Source: Trichocoleus sp. FACHB-40
GTDB lineage: Bacteria; Cyanobacteriota; Cyanobacteriia; Cyanobacteriales; FACHB-T130
Length of the DNA: 64,000 bases
Reading direction: 5' to 3'
Assembly (NCBI RefSeq): GCF_014695915.1
Contig: NZ_JACJPF010000110.1
Span: 1 to 64,000 of the forward strand
Under the pieces are notes generated by a model that made no database searches, had not been told where the DNA came from, and worked only from the letters and a program-made list of their open reading frames with translations. Positions 49,061 through 59,441 of this stretch are shown here, in pieces (position 1 is the first letter of the stretch; every line of letters starts with the position of its first letter). The position numbers were made by a program, and so were the translations under genes.

Positions 49061-51193
49061 ATGAACTTAACTTTAGGACAAATACTAGGAGGACACTACC
49101 AAATCATCAACTCCTTGGGAGGAGGTGGGTTTGGTAAAACTTACCTTGCTAAAGATATGTATCTCCCTGGCAATCCTCCGTGCGTTGTTAAGCAACTTAA
49201 GCCTCAGTCAACCAATCCGCAGACTTTAGAAATAGCAAGGCGTTTATTCGATACTGAAGCCAAAGTTTTGTATCAATTAGGAAATCACGCTCAAATTCCC
49301 CGCCTTTTTGCTTACTTTGAGGAAAATCAAGAGTTTTATCTAATTCAAGAATTTATTGAAGGCTATAACCTCAGCGAGGAACTCACTCCCGGTAAACAGT
49401 TGAGTGAAGATGAAGTTGTTTCCCTTTTACAAGATATTTTAGAAATTTTAGAATTTGTCCATCAACAAAATGTAATTCACCGTGATATTAATCCCCGTAA
49501 CTTAATCCGTCGTCAGGAAGACGATAAGTTAGTTTTAATTGATTTTGGTGCAGTAAAACAAATCAGCACTCAGATAATTAATGGTATACAGAGTAACTTG
49601 ACTGTAGCTATTGGTACGCAAGGGTATCTACCCAGCGAACAAGCTAACGGACACCCTAAATTAACTAGCGATATTTACGCTGTGGGAATGATTGGGATTC
49701 AAGCTCTCACTGGGATATTTCCTAATCAGTTAAAAACCGATCTGGATACTGGGGAAATCATCTGGCGTAATCATTCATCAGTTAGCAATGCTCTGGGGAA
49801 TGTTTTAGACAAGATGGTGCGTTATGATTTTCGGCAGCGCTACCAATCAGCATCTGAAGGATTGCAAGCACTTAAAGATTTGAAGATTCCTACTGGTGTC
49901 ACGATGATGGTTTCGCCAGTTGCTAAAACGCCAGTTCGTCCAACAACTCAGAAGAAAGCTAAAAAATCAGTCTCGGTTTGGAGAAATGTTTTAATATTAA
50001 CTGTTCTGCTTGGATTGGGGACAGTGGGCGGATTTTATTTGGTAAATTTTGTTAATTCTTCTAATGCAACTGATTTATATAATCGAGGCAAGACGCTATC
50101 TGAGTTAAACCGGAATGAAGAAGCGATCGCGCTTTACAACAAAGCTCTTAAAATTAGTCCAGATTACTTTGAGGCTTGGAATGGCCGCGGTAAATCTCTG
50201 TTAAATTTAAAGAAGTACAAAGAGGCACTTGATGCCTATGATAAAGCAATTCAACTGAATCCAGTTTCTTTTGAAGCTTGGGCTGGTAGAGGTTATGTCT
50301 TGGATAACTTGCAGCGATACAAAGAAGCAATTTATTCTTTTGACAAGGCTTTGGAAGTTAAGCAGAACTCGCCTGAAGTCTGGAATGGTAAAGGAGAAGC
50401 ACAGACTAATTTACAGCAATACGAAGAAGCGATAGACTCTTTTGATAAAGCAGTTAAATTTAAGCAAGATTATTATCAAGCTTGGTATAGTAAAGGATGG
50501 GCAGAGCATAATTTGCAGAAGTATGAGGATGCGATCGCGTCTTACGACAAAGCGATTGATTTCAAATCTGACTACGCGCAAGCTTGGCACAATCGCGGGA
50601 ATTCGCTCATCAGCTTGCAACGCTACCAAGATGCTGTTGAGTCTTATGAGAAAGCTGTTAAATTTCAGCCGAATAATTACAATGCTTGGTACAGTCGTGG
50701 CAACGCTTTAGTTAATTTGCAGCAATATAAAGAAGCGATTGATTCATATAAACAAGTGAATAAAATTCAACCAAGCTACTACAAAGGCTGGTACGCGAGA
50801 GGTTGGGCGCTGCATCAATTGGAACGTTACGAAGAAGCATTAGGCTTTTATCAAAAAGCGCTTAGATTAAATAATAATGATTATATAGTTTGGTACAATC
50901 TAGGGAATCTATTGTATAATTTGAAAAAATACGAGGATGCGATCGCGTCTTATAACCGAGCTGTTGGTATTAGATCAGAACACTACGAAAGCTGGTTCAG
51001 TCGCGGCAATGCGCTATTTAATTTACAAAAATACGAAGAAGCGCTGTCTTCCTATGAGAAGGCAATTCGATACAAGCCAGATTACCAGCAAGCAATAGAA
51101 GCTAAACAGCAGGTGGAGAGTCAAATGAAGCCAGAAAAGTTGACTCCAAAAGCAGGTAAAAAGTCAGATAAATCCGGAAAAGCTGACTCTTGA
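49061..51193 (+). CDS. Ser/Thr kinase with membrane span and C-terminal TPR array
   Basis: The 710-residue protein has a kinase domain at about residues 8-270: GGGGFGKTYLAKD, VVKQLK, catalytic loop HRDINPRN, in which the usual Lys of HRDxK is Asn, DFGAVKQI, and GTQGYLPSEQANG. A transmembrane helix follows at about 310-332 (LILTVLLGLGTVGGFYLVNF), then ten consecutive 34-residue TPR units (335-690) of the YxKALxxxPxxxxAWxxRG kind, ending in a Lys/Ser-rich tail. The TPRs would be outside the membrane or bind partners. It belongs to the three-kinase cluster. Confidence 0.94.
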   Translation: MNLTLGQILGGHYQIINSLGGGGFGKTYLAKDMYLPGNPPCVVKQLKPQSTNPQTLEIARRLFDTEAKVLYQLGNHAQIPRLFAYFEENQEFYLIQEFIEGYNLSEELTPGKQLSEDEVVSLLQDILEILEFVHQQNVIHRDINPRNLIRRQEDDKLVLIDFGAVKQISTQIINGIQSNLTVAIGTQGYLPSEQANGHPKLTSDIYAVGMIGIQALTGIFPNQLKTDLDTGEIIWRNHSSVSNALGNVLDKMVRYDFRQRYQSASEGLQALKDLKIPTGVTMMVSPVAKTPVRPTTQKKAKKSVSVWRNVLILTVLLGLGTVGGFYLVNFVNSSNATDLYNRGKTLSELNRNEEAIALYNKALKISPDYFEAWNGRGKSLLNLKKYKEALDAYDKAIQLNPVSFEAWAGRGYVLDNLQRYKEAIYSFDKALEVKQNSPEVWNGKGEAQTNLQQYEEAIDSFDKAVKFKQDYYQAWYSKGWAEHNLQKYEDAIASYDKAIDFKSDYAQAWHNRGNSLISLQRYQDAVESYEKAVKFQPNNYNAWYSRGNALVNLQQYKEAIDSYKQVNKIQPSYYKGWYARGWALHQLERYEEALGFYQKALRLNNNDYIVWYNLGNLLYNLKKYEDAIASYNRAVGIRSEHYESWFSRGNALFNLQKYEEALSSYEKAIRYKPDYQQAIEAKQQVESQMKPEKLTPKAGKKSDKSGKADS

Positions 51194-51331
51194 CAGGAAG
51201 CAATAGAGGAGCATCTCAAATAAATTTCCCACAGGCTCAAGCCTCGCGCGAGGTTACTTGTTAGGCGTTTTTACAAAATTGAGATGCACTCCATCAGTAT
51301 TAATTTGCTGCGCCGAGATTGAGAGACAGCG

Positions 51332-52783
51332 ATGAATCAAATGAGTAACTATCCAGACTTTTCCCAGCTAGGTTATCAAGTCATCAGAGAATTGGGGCGC
51401 AACCGGGAAGCAGGACGTATTACCTATCAAGCTACCGCCCTCAACTCGGATCAACAGGTAGTAATCAAAGAGTTTCGTTTTGCAGATGCAGCTGGTGACT
51501 GGTCGAGTTTTAAAGCTTATCAGCGCGAGATTGAAGTGCTGCAACAGATGCAGCATTCCCGCATTCCTCAATACCTAAATTCCTTTGAAACTTCAGTGGG
51601 TTTTTGCCTGGTGCAGGAATATAAAAACGCGCCATCTTTAGCAGAAAGATGCAGCTTTAATCCTGAAGAAATTAAGCAAATTGCTCTCTCCGTATTAGAA
51701 ATTTTGGCTTACCTGCAAAGGCGAACCCCGCCAATTATTCATCGAGATATCAAACCTGAAAATATCTTGGTTGACCAGCAATTAAATGCTTACCTAGTTG
51801 ATTTTGGTTTGGCGAGAATTCGGGGTGGGGAAGTGGCAATGAGCAGTGTGGCAGCAGGAACTCCCGGTTTTATGCCGCCGGAAGAACAGTTTGGTCGTCC
51901 TCTCACAAAGGCATCAGACCTCTATAGTTTAGGTGTAACGCTAATCTGCTTACTTACTGGCACCCGTTCGGTTGCTATTGGTAACTTAATTGATGATGAC
52001 TATCGTTTTGATTTTAAGAAATTGGTTCCTCAGCTAAGTTCAAGCTTTGTGGAATGGCTAACAAAAATGGTGGAACCAAACCTGAATAATCGCTTCGATG
52101 ATGCTATTGTTGCGATGACCGCACTTAAGCCTATTGATGTTGTCGGCAGTAGCATAAAAAGTAGAAAAAAAGCCGCTGTATTGGGGTTAGCCAGCATCGG
52201 TATTATCGCCGGTTTGGGGGTTATGATGATTTACCCAGCTTTGACAACTCCCCGGCAGGAAACTTTGGTTAAGCGGTTATTGGAAACTAAAGAATGTGAA
52301 AAGTGCGATCTCCACGGTGTCAATTTGAAGGGTGCAAACCTGGGGAATGCTAACTTGCGAGATGCCAACTTACAAGGTGCCAACTTAGAGTTTGCCAACC
52401 TGGGAAATGCTAACTTACAGGAAGCGTATTTGGATAATGCCAAACTGGGAAGTGCCAACTTGGGAAGTGCCAACCTGGAGTTTGCCAAATTAGGAAGTGC
52501 TGACTTGGGAAGTGCCAATTTGGGTAGTGCGAACCTGCGTGGTGCGTTCTTGGCGAGTGGACACTTGCAGGGTGCCAACCTAGAGTTTGCTAACCTGCGG
52601 GGAGTCAACTTGGGAAGTGCCAACTTGGGAAGTGCCAACTTGGGTAGTGCTAACTTGAAAGATGCTTACCTAGAGGGTACTAACCTGGAGGGTGCTAACT
52701 TGAAGGGTGCCAAGTTAGATACCAAGCTACGGAATGCAAATTTCAAGGGTGCAATTATGCCTGATGGCACTAAACATAGATAA
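51332..52783 (+). CDS. Ser/Thr kinase with membrane span and pentapeptide repeats
   Basis: The 483-residue protein has a kinase domain at about residues 10-270: LGRNREAGRITYQA as a degenerate glycine loop, VVIKEF, canonical HRDIKPEN, DFGLARIRGG, and GTPGFMPPEEQFG. A membrane span lies at about 283-305 (AAVLGLASIGIIAGLGVMMIY), then a CEKCDL start and about 30 pentapeptide units A(N/D)Lxx (LGSANLGSANL), forming a right-handed quadrilateral helix. Synechocystis SpkB has a comparable kinase-pentapeptide plan. It follows the TPR kinase gene by 138 bp. Confidence 0.94.
   Translation: MNQMSNYPDFSQLGYQVIRELGRNREAGRITYQATALNSDQQVVIKEFRFADAAGDWSSFKAYQREIEVLQQMQHSRIPQYLNSFETSVGFCLVQEYKNAPSLAERCSFNPEEIKQIALSVLEILAYLQRRTPPIIHRDIKPENILVDQQLNAYLVDFGLARIRGGEVAMSSVAAGTPGFMPPEEQFGRPLTKASDLYSLGVTLICLLTGTRSVAIGNLIDDDYRFDFKKLVPQLSSSFVEWLTKMVEPNLNNRFDDAIVAMTALKPIDVVGSSIKSRKKAAVLGLASIGIIAGLGVMMIYPALTTPRQETLVKRLLETKECEKCDLHGVNLKGANLGNANLRDANLQGANLEFANLGNANLQEAYLDNAKLGSANLGSANLEFAKLGSADLGSANLGSANLRGAFLASGHLQGANLEFANLRGVNLGSANLGSANLGSANLKDAYLEGTNLEGANLKGAKLDTKLRNANFKGAIMPDGTKHR
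52310..52760 (+). repeat. 15-bp coding repeat of the pentapeptide domain
   Basis: The DNA is a run of near-identical 15-mers based on AACTTGGGAAGTGCC, which codes NLGSA. Several neighbouring units differ by only one or two bases, implying recent internal expansion. Confidence 0.85.
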
Positions 52784-52877
52784 AATTTTTGCAGATGTAA
52801 AGGCGATAGCTTCTCCTTGCCAAGTAATTTTAAAAGCGATCGCTTAAAATAAAAGCATCATAAAGAAGCTATAAAAT

Positions 52878-53447
52878 ATGACCGTTAGTAAAAGCGATAT
52901 CTACGTTTCCCCAGAAGATTATTTGGAAGGTGAGAAGATAAGTCCAATCAGACATGAGTATAGGCAAGGGGAAATTTATGCAATGGCAGGTGCAAGCGAT
53001 GCACATGAGACAATTTGTATAAATTTGGTAAATCGGCTAACAAGCCATGTTCGAGGTAGAGGCTGCTGTATTTATGCAGGGAACATGAAAGCCCGCATTG
53101 AACAAGCCAATATTTTTTATTATCCCGATGTGATGGTAACTTGTGATGAGCGGGATAGGAATCCTGATGATTTCAAGCGATACCCTTGCTTAATTGTTGA
53201 AGTGCTGTCTCCAACAACACAAGCTTTTGATAGAAGTGATAAATTTGCCGACTATCGAACGTTGGAAACGCTCCAAGAATATGTGTTAATAAATCAAGAA
53301 AAGGTAAGTGTAGATTGTTTTCGTCGCAATTCGGAAGGGCGTTGGGTTCTCTATCCCTACGGCAAAGACGAAGAAGTTGAATTGGCTAGTGTTAATTTTA
53401 GCTGTCTCATTGCCGCGCTGTATGAGGATGTCTTAGAACTTAGTTGA
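52878..53447 (+). CDS. Uma2-family endonuclease
   Basis: The 189-residue PD-(D/E)XK-fold protein of the large cyanobacterial Uma2 (DUF820) family has YVSPEDYLEGEK at the N-terminus, IRHEYRQGEIYAMAGAS, the catalytic region FYYPDVMVTCDERD with CLIVEVLSPTT, and FADYRTLETLQEYVLINQ. The key Asp and Glu are present. The biological role of the family is unclear. It is monocistronic between the pentapeptide kinase and uvrA genes. Confidence 0.93.
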   Translation: MTVSKSDIYVSPEDYLEGEKISPIRHEYRQGEIYAMAGASDAHETICINLVNRLTSHVRGRGCCIYAGNMKARIEQANIFYYPDVMVTCDERDRNPDDFKRYPCLIVEVLSPTTQAFDRSDKFADYRTLETLQEYVLINQEKVSVDCFRRNSEGRWVLYPYGKDEEVELASVNFSCLIAALYEDVLELS

Positions 53448-53556
53448 TGGCTTACTACTGACTTTCAGTTACCCATCATTTCAGGAATCGGATAAGTCAT
53501 CAAAGTTTTGCAAAAGACAGCGTTAAGATCGTTAAGCACTGTTTCCCCCTGCCCTC

Positions 53557-56500
53557 ATGTCTGACCGTGTAAATCTTTCAGATGCTCTACCAACCCATTC
53601 CCCAAATGGGCATCATCCCAAGGGCGTAAATCAGGAAAACCAAAATAAAATTCGCATTCGCGGCGCTAGGCAGCACAATCTGAAAAATATTGATTTGGAA
53701 TTGCCGCGCGATCGCTTGATTGTCTTTACTGGTGTCTCCGGGAGTGGTAAGTCTTCCCTTGCCTTTGATACCATCTTTGCGGAAGGGCAGCGGCGTTACG
53801 TTGAGTCTCTAAGTGCCTATGCACGGCAATTTTTAGGGCAGTTAGATAAACCCGATGTAGATGCGATTGAAGGCTTAAGTCCGGCAATTTCCATTGACCA
53901 AAAATCGACTTCTCACAACCCACGTTCCACAGTTGGCACGGTGACGGAGATTTACGACTACCTGCGACTGTTGTTTGGACGCGCTGGCGAACCGCATTGT
54001 CCGATATGCGATCGCTCAATTGCACCGCAGACGATTGATGAGATATGCGATCGCATCATGGAACTGCCCGACGGCACCCGCTTCCAAATTCTAGCGCCCG
54101 TGGTGCGCGGTAAGAAAGGCACTCATCAAAAATTGCTCTCCAGTCTAGTTTCTGAAGGATTTGCTCGCGTCCGCGTCGATGGCGAGGTTTTTCAACTTTC
54201 CGATTCTATTGAACTTGATAAAAATTATACTCATACCATTGAGATTGTCATTGACAGGTTGATTAAAAAACCTGGTATTCAGGAGCGTTTAGTCGATTCT
54301 CTGGCAACCTGTCTGCGTCATGCCAGTGGAATTGCGGTTATCGACCTTCTAAATGATACATCGGTACCTAAACAATCCGAGCAAACAAATACTTCTTATG
54401 CTGAAAATACCCCAAAAAGCGAAAATGTGCAAGATACTTCTACAAATGGGGAGAATTCCTATCAGCAACCAAGCAACGAAATAGTATTCTCAGAAAACTT
54501 TGCATGTCCAGAACATGGTGCGGTGATGGATGAACTTTCCCCGCGATTGTTCTCATTTAACTCGCCTTACGGTGCTTGTCCTAAGTGTCACGGTTTGGGT
54601 AACTTGCGGACATTTTCACCAGAATTATTAGTACCAGATCCTAATTCGCCAGTGTATGCAGCTATTGCACCTTGGTCAGAAAAAGATAACTCTTACTATC
54701 TTTCGCTACTGTACAGCGTTGGACAAGCTTATGGTTTTGAAATCCAAGCACCCTGGAACAAGTTAAATTCAGAACAGCAACACATCATTTTGTACGGTTC
54801 TGATAAATCTATCAAGATAGAAGACCGTAACGAATATAGACGATACGCTGGAGTAATTCCGATGCTTCAGAGACAGTATGACGAAACCAATTCGGAACTG
54901 GTTAAACAAAAGCTGGAGCCATATTTAGTAGATCAGCTTTGCGAAGTATGTCAAGGAAAGCGATTGAAACCAGAAGCGCTTTCTGTGCGATTGGGACAAT
55001 ATAGAGTTACCGATTTAACGAGTGTTGATATTGGGCAATGTCGGGAACGAGTTGATAATTTAAAGTTAAGCGATCGCCAAACCCAAATCGCCGATTTAGT
55101 TTTAAAAGAAATCAGAGCTAGATTGCAATTTCTCCTTGATGTTGGTTTAGATTACCTCACCCTCGACCGTCCGGCGATGACACTTTCTGGGGGAGAAGCA
55201 CAACGAATTCGTCTCGCTACTCAGATTGGTTCTGGACTCACGGGGGTACTCTACGTTTTGGATGAACCAAGTATCGGACTGCATCAAAGAGATAATGGAA
55301 GATTGCTGCAAACTTTGACCAAACTACGCGACTTGGGTAATACATTAATTGTGGTAGAGCATGATGAAGAAACTATACGTGCTGCTGACCATCTTGTTGA
55401 TATTGGCCCCGGTGCAGGCGTTCATGGCGGAAGAGTTATTGCCCAAGGCGATTTGGAGACATTATTAACAGCAGAAGAGTCTCTGACTGGTGCATATTTA
55501 TCAGGAAGACAGGTAATTGAAACGCCAGCACAGAGGAGAAATGGAAACGGGCGATCGCTTGTTCTCAAAAATGCCTACCGTAACAACTTAAGGAATATAG
55601 ATGTCGAAATTCCTTTGGGTAAACTTGTCTGTGTCACTGGCGTTTCTGGTTCCGGAAAATCAACCGTAGTTAACGAATTACTTTACCCAGCATTACAACA
55701 CCAACTCACCCGCAAAGTTCCTTTCCCGAAACAGCTAGATACTATCAAAGGACTCAACTCGATTGATAAAGCGATTGTCATCGATCAATCTCCCATCGGA
55801 CGAACTCCCCGTTCTAATTCTGCTACATATACGGGTGTTTTTGATGCGATTCGCGATGTCTTTGCCCAAACAATTGAAGCGAAAGCGAGAGGCTACAAAC
55901 CAGGGCAGTTTTCTTTCAATGTTAAGGGTGGACGTTGCGAAGCTTGTGGCGGACAGGGCGTGAACGTAATTGAGATGAACTTCCTGCCGGATGTCTATGT
56001 ACAATGCGAAGTTTGCAAAGGCGATCGCTACAATCGGGAAACTCTACAAGTAAAGTATAAAGGCAAGTCTATTTCCGATGTTCTCAACATGACAGTAGAA
56101 GAAAGCCTGGAGTTTTTTAAAAACATCCCTAAAGCAGCAACGCGATTGCAAACTTTGCTTGATGTCGGACTAGGTTACGTTCGCTTAGGACAACCCGCAC
56201 CCACATTATCCGGCGGTGAAGCGCAGCGGGTGAAGTTAGCATCAGAACTTTCTCGTCGCGCTACAGGAAAGACGCTGTATTTAATAGATGAACCGACGAC
56301 AGGTTTATCTTTTTATGATGTTCACAAGTTGCTAGATGTGTTGCAACGTTTAGTAGACAAAGGGAATTCAATTTTGGTGATTGAACACAACTTAGATGTA
56401 ATTCGTTGCGCTGACTGGGTAATTGACTTGGGGCCAGAAGGTGGTAATAAAGGTGGAGAATTAATTGCCGTAGGTACCCCAGAGAAAGTAGCAGAGAATC

Positions 56501-56559
56501 CAAGGTCTTATACGGGACAATATATCAAGCAGGTGTTACAGCAGCATCCAGCAAAATGA
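53557..56559 (+). CDS. uvrA: Excinuclease ABC subunit A
   Basis: The 1000-residue UvrA is the damage-recognition ATPase of nucleotide excision repair. Visible are Walker [15 protein letters not shown] (about 58-71) and [13 protein letters not shown] (about 702), ABC signatures [14 protein letters not shown] and [14 protein letters not shown], zinc-site Cys in [23 protein letters not shown] and CEVCKGDR, and [15 protein letters not shown]. At residues about 267-311 there is a Ser/Asn/Gln/Thr-rich insert ([19 protein letters not shown]) inside the UvrB-binding/insertion region. It is otherwise standard. Confidence 0.98.
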   Translation: MSDRVNLSDALPTHSPNGHHPKGVNQENQNKIRIRGARQHNLKNIDLELPRDRLIVFTGVSGSGKSSLAFDTIFAEGQRRYVESLSAYARQFLGQLDKPDVDAIEGLSPAISIDQKSTSHNPRSTVGTVTEIYDYLRLLFGRAGEPHCPICDRSIAPQTIDEICDRIMELPDGTRFQILAPVVRGKKGTHQKLLSSLVSEGFARVRVDGEVFQLSDSIELDKNYTHTIEIVIDRLIKKPGIQERLVDSLATCLRHASGIAVIDLLNDTSVPKQSEQTNTSYAENTPKSENVQDTSTNGENSYQQPSNEIVFSENFACPEHGAVMDELSPRLFSFNSPYGACPKCHGLGNLRTFSPELLVPDPNSPVYAAIAPWSEKDNSYYLSLLYSVGQAYGFEIQAPWNKLNSEQQHIILYGSDKSIKIEDRNEYRRYAGVIPMLQRQYDETNSELVKQKLEPYLVDQLCEVCQGKRLKPEALSVRLGQYRVTDLTSVDIGQCRERVDNLKLSDRQTQIADLVLKEIRARLQFLLDVGLDYLTLDRPAMTLSGGEAQRIRLATQIGSGLTGVLYVLDEPSIGLHQRDNGRLLQTLTKLRDLGNTLIVVEHDEETIRAADHLVDIGPGAGVHGGRVIAQGDLETLLTAEESLTGAYLSGRQVIETPAQRRNGNGRSLVLKNAYRNNLRNIDVEIPLGKLVCVTGVSGSGKSTVVNELLYPALQHQLTRKVPFPKQLDTIKGLNSIDKAIVIDQSPIGRTPRSNSATYTGVFDAIRDVFAQTIEAKARGYKPGQFSFNVKGGRCEACGGQGVNVIEMNFLPDVYVQCEVCKGDRYNRETLQVKYKGKSISDVLNMTVEESLEFFKNIPKAATRLQTLLDVGLGYVRLGQPAPTLSGGEAQRVKLASELSRRATGKTLYLIDEPTTGLSFYDVHKLLDVLQRLVDKGNSILVIEHNLDVIRCADWVIDLGPEGGNKGGELIAVGTPEKVAENPRSYTGQYIKQVLQQHPAK

Positions 56560-57060
56560 CAGTTTTTAACAAAAATAACCGGTTTTGAGAAAGCTATAGC
56601 GATTCCCACTTCGGTGCAATACAAATTTACCTTTCCCCAACCCGCCCTCTTGTAGAGGGGGGGCTAATACCTCCTATAGAAGTATTGAAATGTAAGTTAT
56701 CTCCAAAATTAGCGATCGCATTCCCTACACCCCCTAGCTCTGAATAAACTCACAGTTTACTAGATAAACTAATTCCAGAACGTCAAGAGAAAGGGGTACG
56801 CGAGTAACATTAATTTATAAACGTCATTTTTGCATTGTCTCTCTGGTTGCGATCGCTACTGCACTACCTGCCAGCTTAAATTATGCCGCCCGCCTGTCTA
56901 ATATTATTTTTTAATTAAAAAATATAATTTAACCGAAAATTGCTTTATATCATTGTAGTTAATCTCAGTAGTTACACCCACGCGATAACGACTAACTGAG
57001 AAAAATGGCGGTGACAGCCTTTTTTCAGTTGCATTAAGCAATTTTTTGGAGAATAAAACA
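56560..57060. other. Gene-free region after uvrA
   Basis: It contains CCCTC TTGTA GAGGG (about 56645-56659), a possible dispersed hairpin, and a HIP1-like site near 56850. No terminator was seen for uvrA. The last 100 bp should hold the promoter of the SH3 gene; GGAGAATAAAACA precedes its ATG. Confidence 0.5.
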
Positions 57061-57648
57061 ATGGAAACACTTGCATACATCCATTTGTCTGTAGCCCATG
57101 AAGAAGTCACCCTCAATCCGGACGCATACGAGGTGACATTATTCAAAGGATTAAACTTGAAACCGCCAAGCTCAGCTTGGATTGGTTTATTATCTGCCAT
57201 TATGGCGCTCTCAATTGTCAGCTTAGCCAATAGTGCTATGGCAGCCTATGTGAGAACCAATGGCAGTTCCCTGAGAGTCCGTTCCAGCCCTAATGGTGCG
57301 GTTGTCGGTAGCTTGCGAAATGGAACCGATATCTCCCTAAGCGGTCGCTATTCAGGAGGCTGGGCGCAGCTTTCTAATGGCAACTGGGTATCTGCCGCCT
57401 GGGTAGGGGGTAGCACCGGCGGTGGTACTACTGGTGGTGGTTCTCCATCAGGTCTGTTGCGATTTGGTATCAGTGGCCCCGGCGTGGTTAGCGTCCAGAA
57501 TCGTCTGAGAGATTTAGGTTACTTTAGTGGAACCAGCACGGGATACTATGGTTCTGTAACAACCTCTTCAGTAAAAAGATTTCAGGCAGCAAACGGATTA
57601 CGAGTAGACGGCGTTGTTGGGCCACAAACTCGTGCGGCTTTGTATTAA
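57061..57648 (+). CDS. Secreted SH3-domain and peptidoglycan-binding protein
   Basis: The 195-residue protein starts METLAYIHLSVAHE, an unusual long N-region before the hydrophobic signal (WIGLLSAIMALSIVSLANSAMA, about 40-61). Next come a bacterial SH3 domain (VRTNGSSLRVRSSPNGAVVGS, then WAQLSNGNWVSAAWV), a Gly/Thr linker, and a PG_binding_1 domain (VVSVQNRLRDLGYF...FQAANGLRVDGVVGPQTRAAL). It likely binds the cell wall and may modulate hydrolases, as it has no catalytic domain itself. ATG 57061 is preferred to the upstream in-frame codon. Confidence 0.92.
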   Translation: METLAYIHLSVAHEEVTLNPDAYEVTLFKGLNLKPPSSAWIGLLSAIMALSIVSLANSAMAAYVRTNGSSLRVRSSPNGAVVGSLRNGTDISLSGRYSGGWAQLSNGNWVSAAWVGGSTGGGTTGGGSPSGLLRFGISGPGVVSVQNRLRDLGYFSGTSTGYYGSVTTSSVKRFQAANGLRVDGVVGPQTRAALY

Positions 57649-58025
57649 GAAAGAGTCTAGGAAGTTGACAGCGTCCTAGCTAAGCGAAGGTGTCACGAGA
57701 AGTGATGGACTTCTATCACTTCTTGCAAAGCACAACAGCGATTGATCTGTAACTAACCTCCAGTATCGTCTTTAATTTTAGGGTGTCTACGGCGGTTTGG
57801 TAACGAAATACTATCTTGCCCAATCGCAGATCGGAGTATTTTTAAGAGTAAAGTTATAGCGATCGCTCTTTTCGTGCTTTGCACCTTATTGCGCCTCATC
57901 CGCACAATATTGAGGTATTTTCAGCTTTTAGACAGCTTCCTATCGCTATCCAGGGAATCTCTCACTTAACCACTAAAGAAAGACCGTGCAGATTTCCGGC
58001 TTTCCTTAGTTAAAAGAGATTCCTC
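57649..58025. other. Spacer between convergent SH3 and DUF2927 genes
   Basis: It contains the stem-loop at 57698-57723 and a HIP1 site near 57859. Two genes converge here. No classical terminator with a T-run was found. Confidence 0.5.
57698..57723 (+). terminator. Stem-loop after the SH3/peptidoglycan-binding gene
   Basis: AGAAGTGAT (57698-57706) and ATCACTTCT (57715-57723) pair perfectly over 9 bp about 50 bp after the stop codon. No T-run follows, so it may mark a processed 3' end rather than an intrinsic terminator. Confidence 0.45.
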
Positions 58026-58907
58026 TTACTTAGTGCTACTATCACAAAATGATTCAACCGAAAAATCAAGAGCAGGATTGGCATCGGTTGGTCTACAATC
58101 AGAATTAGGTGCGATTTCTTCTTGTATATCCATTGTTCTCAACACCTCCAGCACTTGTGCCTTACTCATTCCAGAACGGATTTCTGGTCGATAAAGCATT
58201 TTGATAAGAGCTTTGTCAATCTCAGCATACTCTGTTGAGTCAGTCCAACCTTGATAGAAGATACTATCTGCGTATCTGTCAGAATCCCTCATTAGCCCTA
58301 AAGATTGGGTGAGTTCTTCGCGGATCAGATGAGAGCGTTCTTTCTGGGTAATTCCAACCGTAGAAATCAAAACTCTCGACTTATAAATAGCATCATTATT
58401 CCACCCAACCCAGCAAAAACCATAATTTAACGCCTTATAATTTGGCTCGTATTTCGCAAATTGTGAGACAGGAACAAAATAGATTTCTAGGTTGGGATTA
58501 TTGGCATCGTATGACAAGTTAATATTACCTGAGGTAAGAATATTGATTTCGTCAATTACTGCTTGCAAACTTGTGAGGTCTTCAGGAGTTGGCGAACCAA
58601 TAACTTTAATCCTTATATCCCTATCCCATTTTTTGATTGTGGAACTTGAGCCTTCGTACTCAGTTCCCATAGCCACTTCCAGAAAATAATTAATTGCCAG
58701 AGGTGTGTATTTTCCGTTGATGGAGGTACGATTAACTGCCTTTTCACTCGTCCGGGTATCGAACTGCTTATTATTCCCATAGTTGGGTGGCTGATAAGCC
58801 AAAAGCATCAAACAGCTTACAATTAAACTACAAAGAGTTCGCTTGGTTACTGGCATATAAAATTTCAGCATGGTCAGAAGACGGCGGGTTAAATTGACGT
58901 TCTCCAA
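58026..58907 (-). CDS. DUF2927-domain secreted protein
   Basis: The 293-residue protein has a signal segment (TLCSLIVSCLMLLAY, about residues 24-38) and a DUF2927 core: IKVIGSPTPEDLTSLQAVIDEIN (split), NLEIYFVPVSQFA, and RSHLIREELTQSLGLMRDSDRYADSIFYQGW (split). The ExxQ pattern resembles a metalloprotease-like helix without an HExxH. Function is unknown, and the location is probably periplasmic. The start may lie at later Mets (MLKFYMP) with a shorter N-region. Confidence 0.85.
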   Translation of the reverse strand: MENVNLTRRLLTMLKFYMPVTKRTLCSLIVSCLMLLAYQPPNYGNNKQFDTRTSEKAVNRTSINGKYTPLAINYFLEVAMGTEYEGSSSTIKKWDRDIRIKVIGSPTPEDLTSLQAVIDEINILTSGNINLSYDANNPNLEIYFVPVSQFAKYEPNYKALNYGFCWVGWNNDAIYKSRVLISTVGITQKERSHLIREELTQSLGLMRDSDRYADSIFYQGWTDSTEYAEIDKALIKMLYRPEIRSGMSKAQVLEVLRTMDIQEEIAPNSDCRPTDANPALDFSVESFCDSSTK

Positions 58908-59441
58908 TCAGAATAATGTTCCCTGGAATTGCTGCTTCTTAGTTGTTTAGTGTATTTTAACGCCGAGAAGTTAACTTTTAAGTGGGAATTGGGTACTAGG
59001 AAAGAGATATTTTTATCTCTTATTGCGAATATAGTTAATAGTTGTTATTCTAATGTGAGGTGTATATTAAGTAGGTGTGCTGCGCTACGAGAAGCCGGAA
59101 TTACCTCTAAACGGCGTGTAGTTAATCAGCAATTCGCTAGGAAGCGATCGCTACACCTCGGCTTCAGCTAGATACAGCTTACTATTGGTGCGTCTCAAAC
59201 CTCTTCTCTACAGTAGAGGTTTTCGATTTCATTTTCCGCTACAGCTGTACAAAAAAAATCCCCCAGCGGAGAAAATTCCCACAAACCTTAAAGGCGATCG
59301 CTTGCGTGACTGGCGTCACATTGCTATAGTATCCCTCCTCACCCATTCATGAGGTGGCTGTCATACGCTATCGCTGTTTTCCATCACAAAGTCTTGTTGA
59401 GAAACAGTCTACATTTAGAATAAAGAATCTTCGACAGCACC
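58908..59441. other. Gene-free region between DUF2927 gene and 59442 gene
   Basis: It holds a hairpin AACCTCT...AGAGGTT (about 59199-59221) with inner CTCTACAGTAGAG, two HIP1 sites, and a GTGAC-TGGC-GTCAC palindrome near 59307-59320. Short open frames were not convincing. Confidence 0.5.

Noticed and set aside
52310-52760. Minus-strand open frame over the pentapeptide region
   Set aside because: It mirrors 15-bp repeats of the kinase gene. The plus-strand frame continues an intact kinase and has the A(N/D)Lxx pattern.
58929-59171. 80-residue plus-strand open frame after the DUF2927 gene start
   Set aside because: It starts inside the divergent upstream region, has no ribosome-binding site, and its composition resembles spacer sequence.
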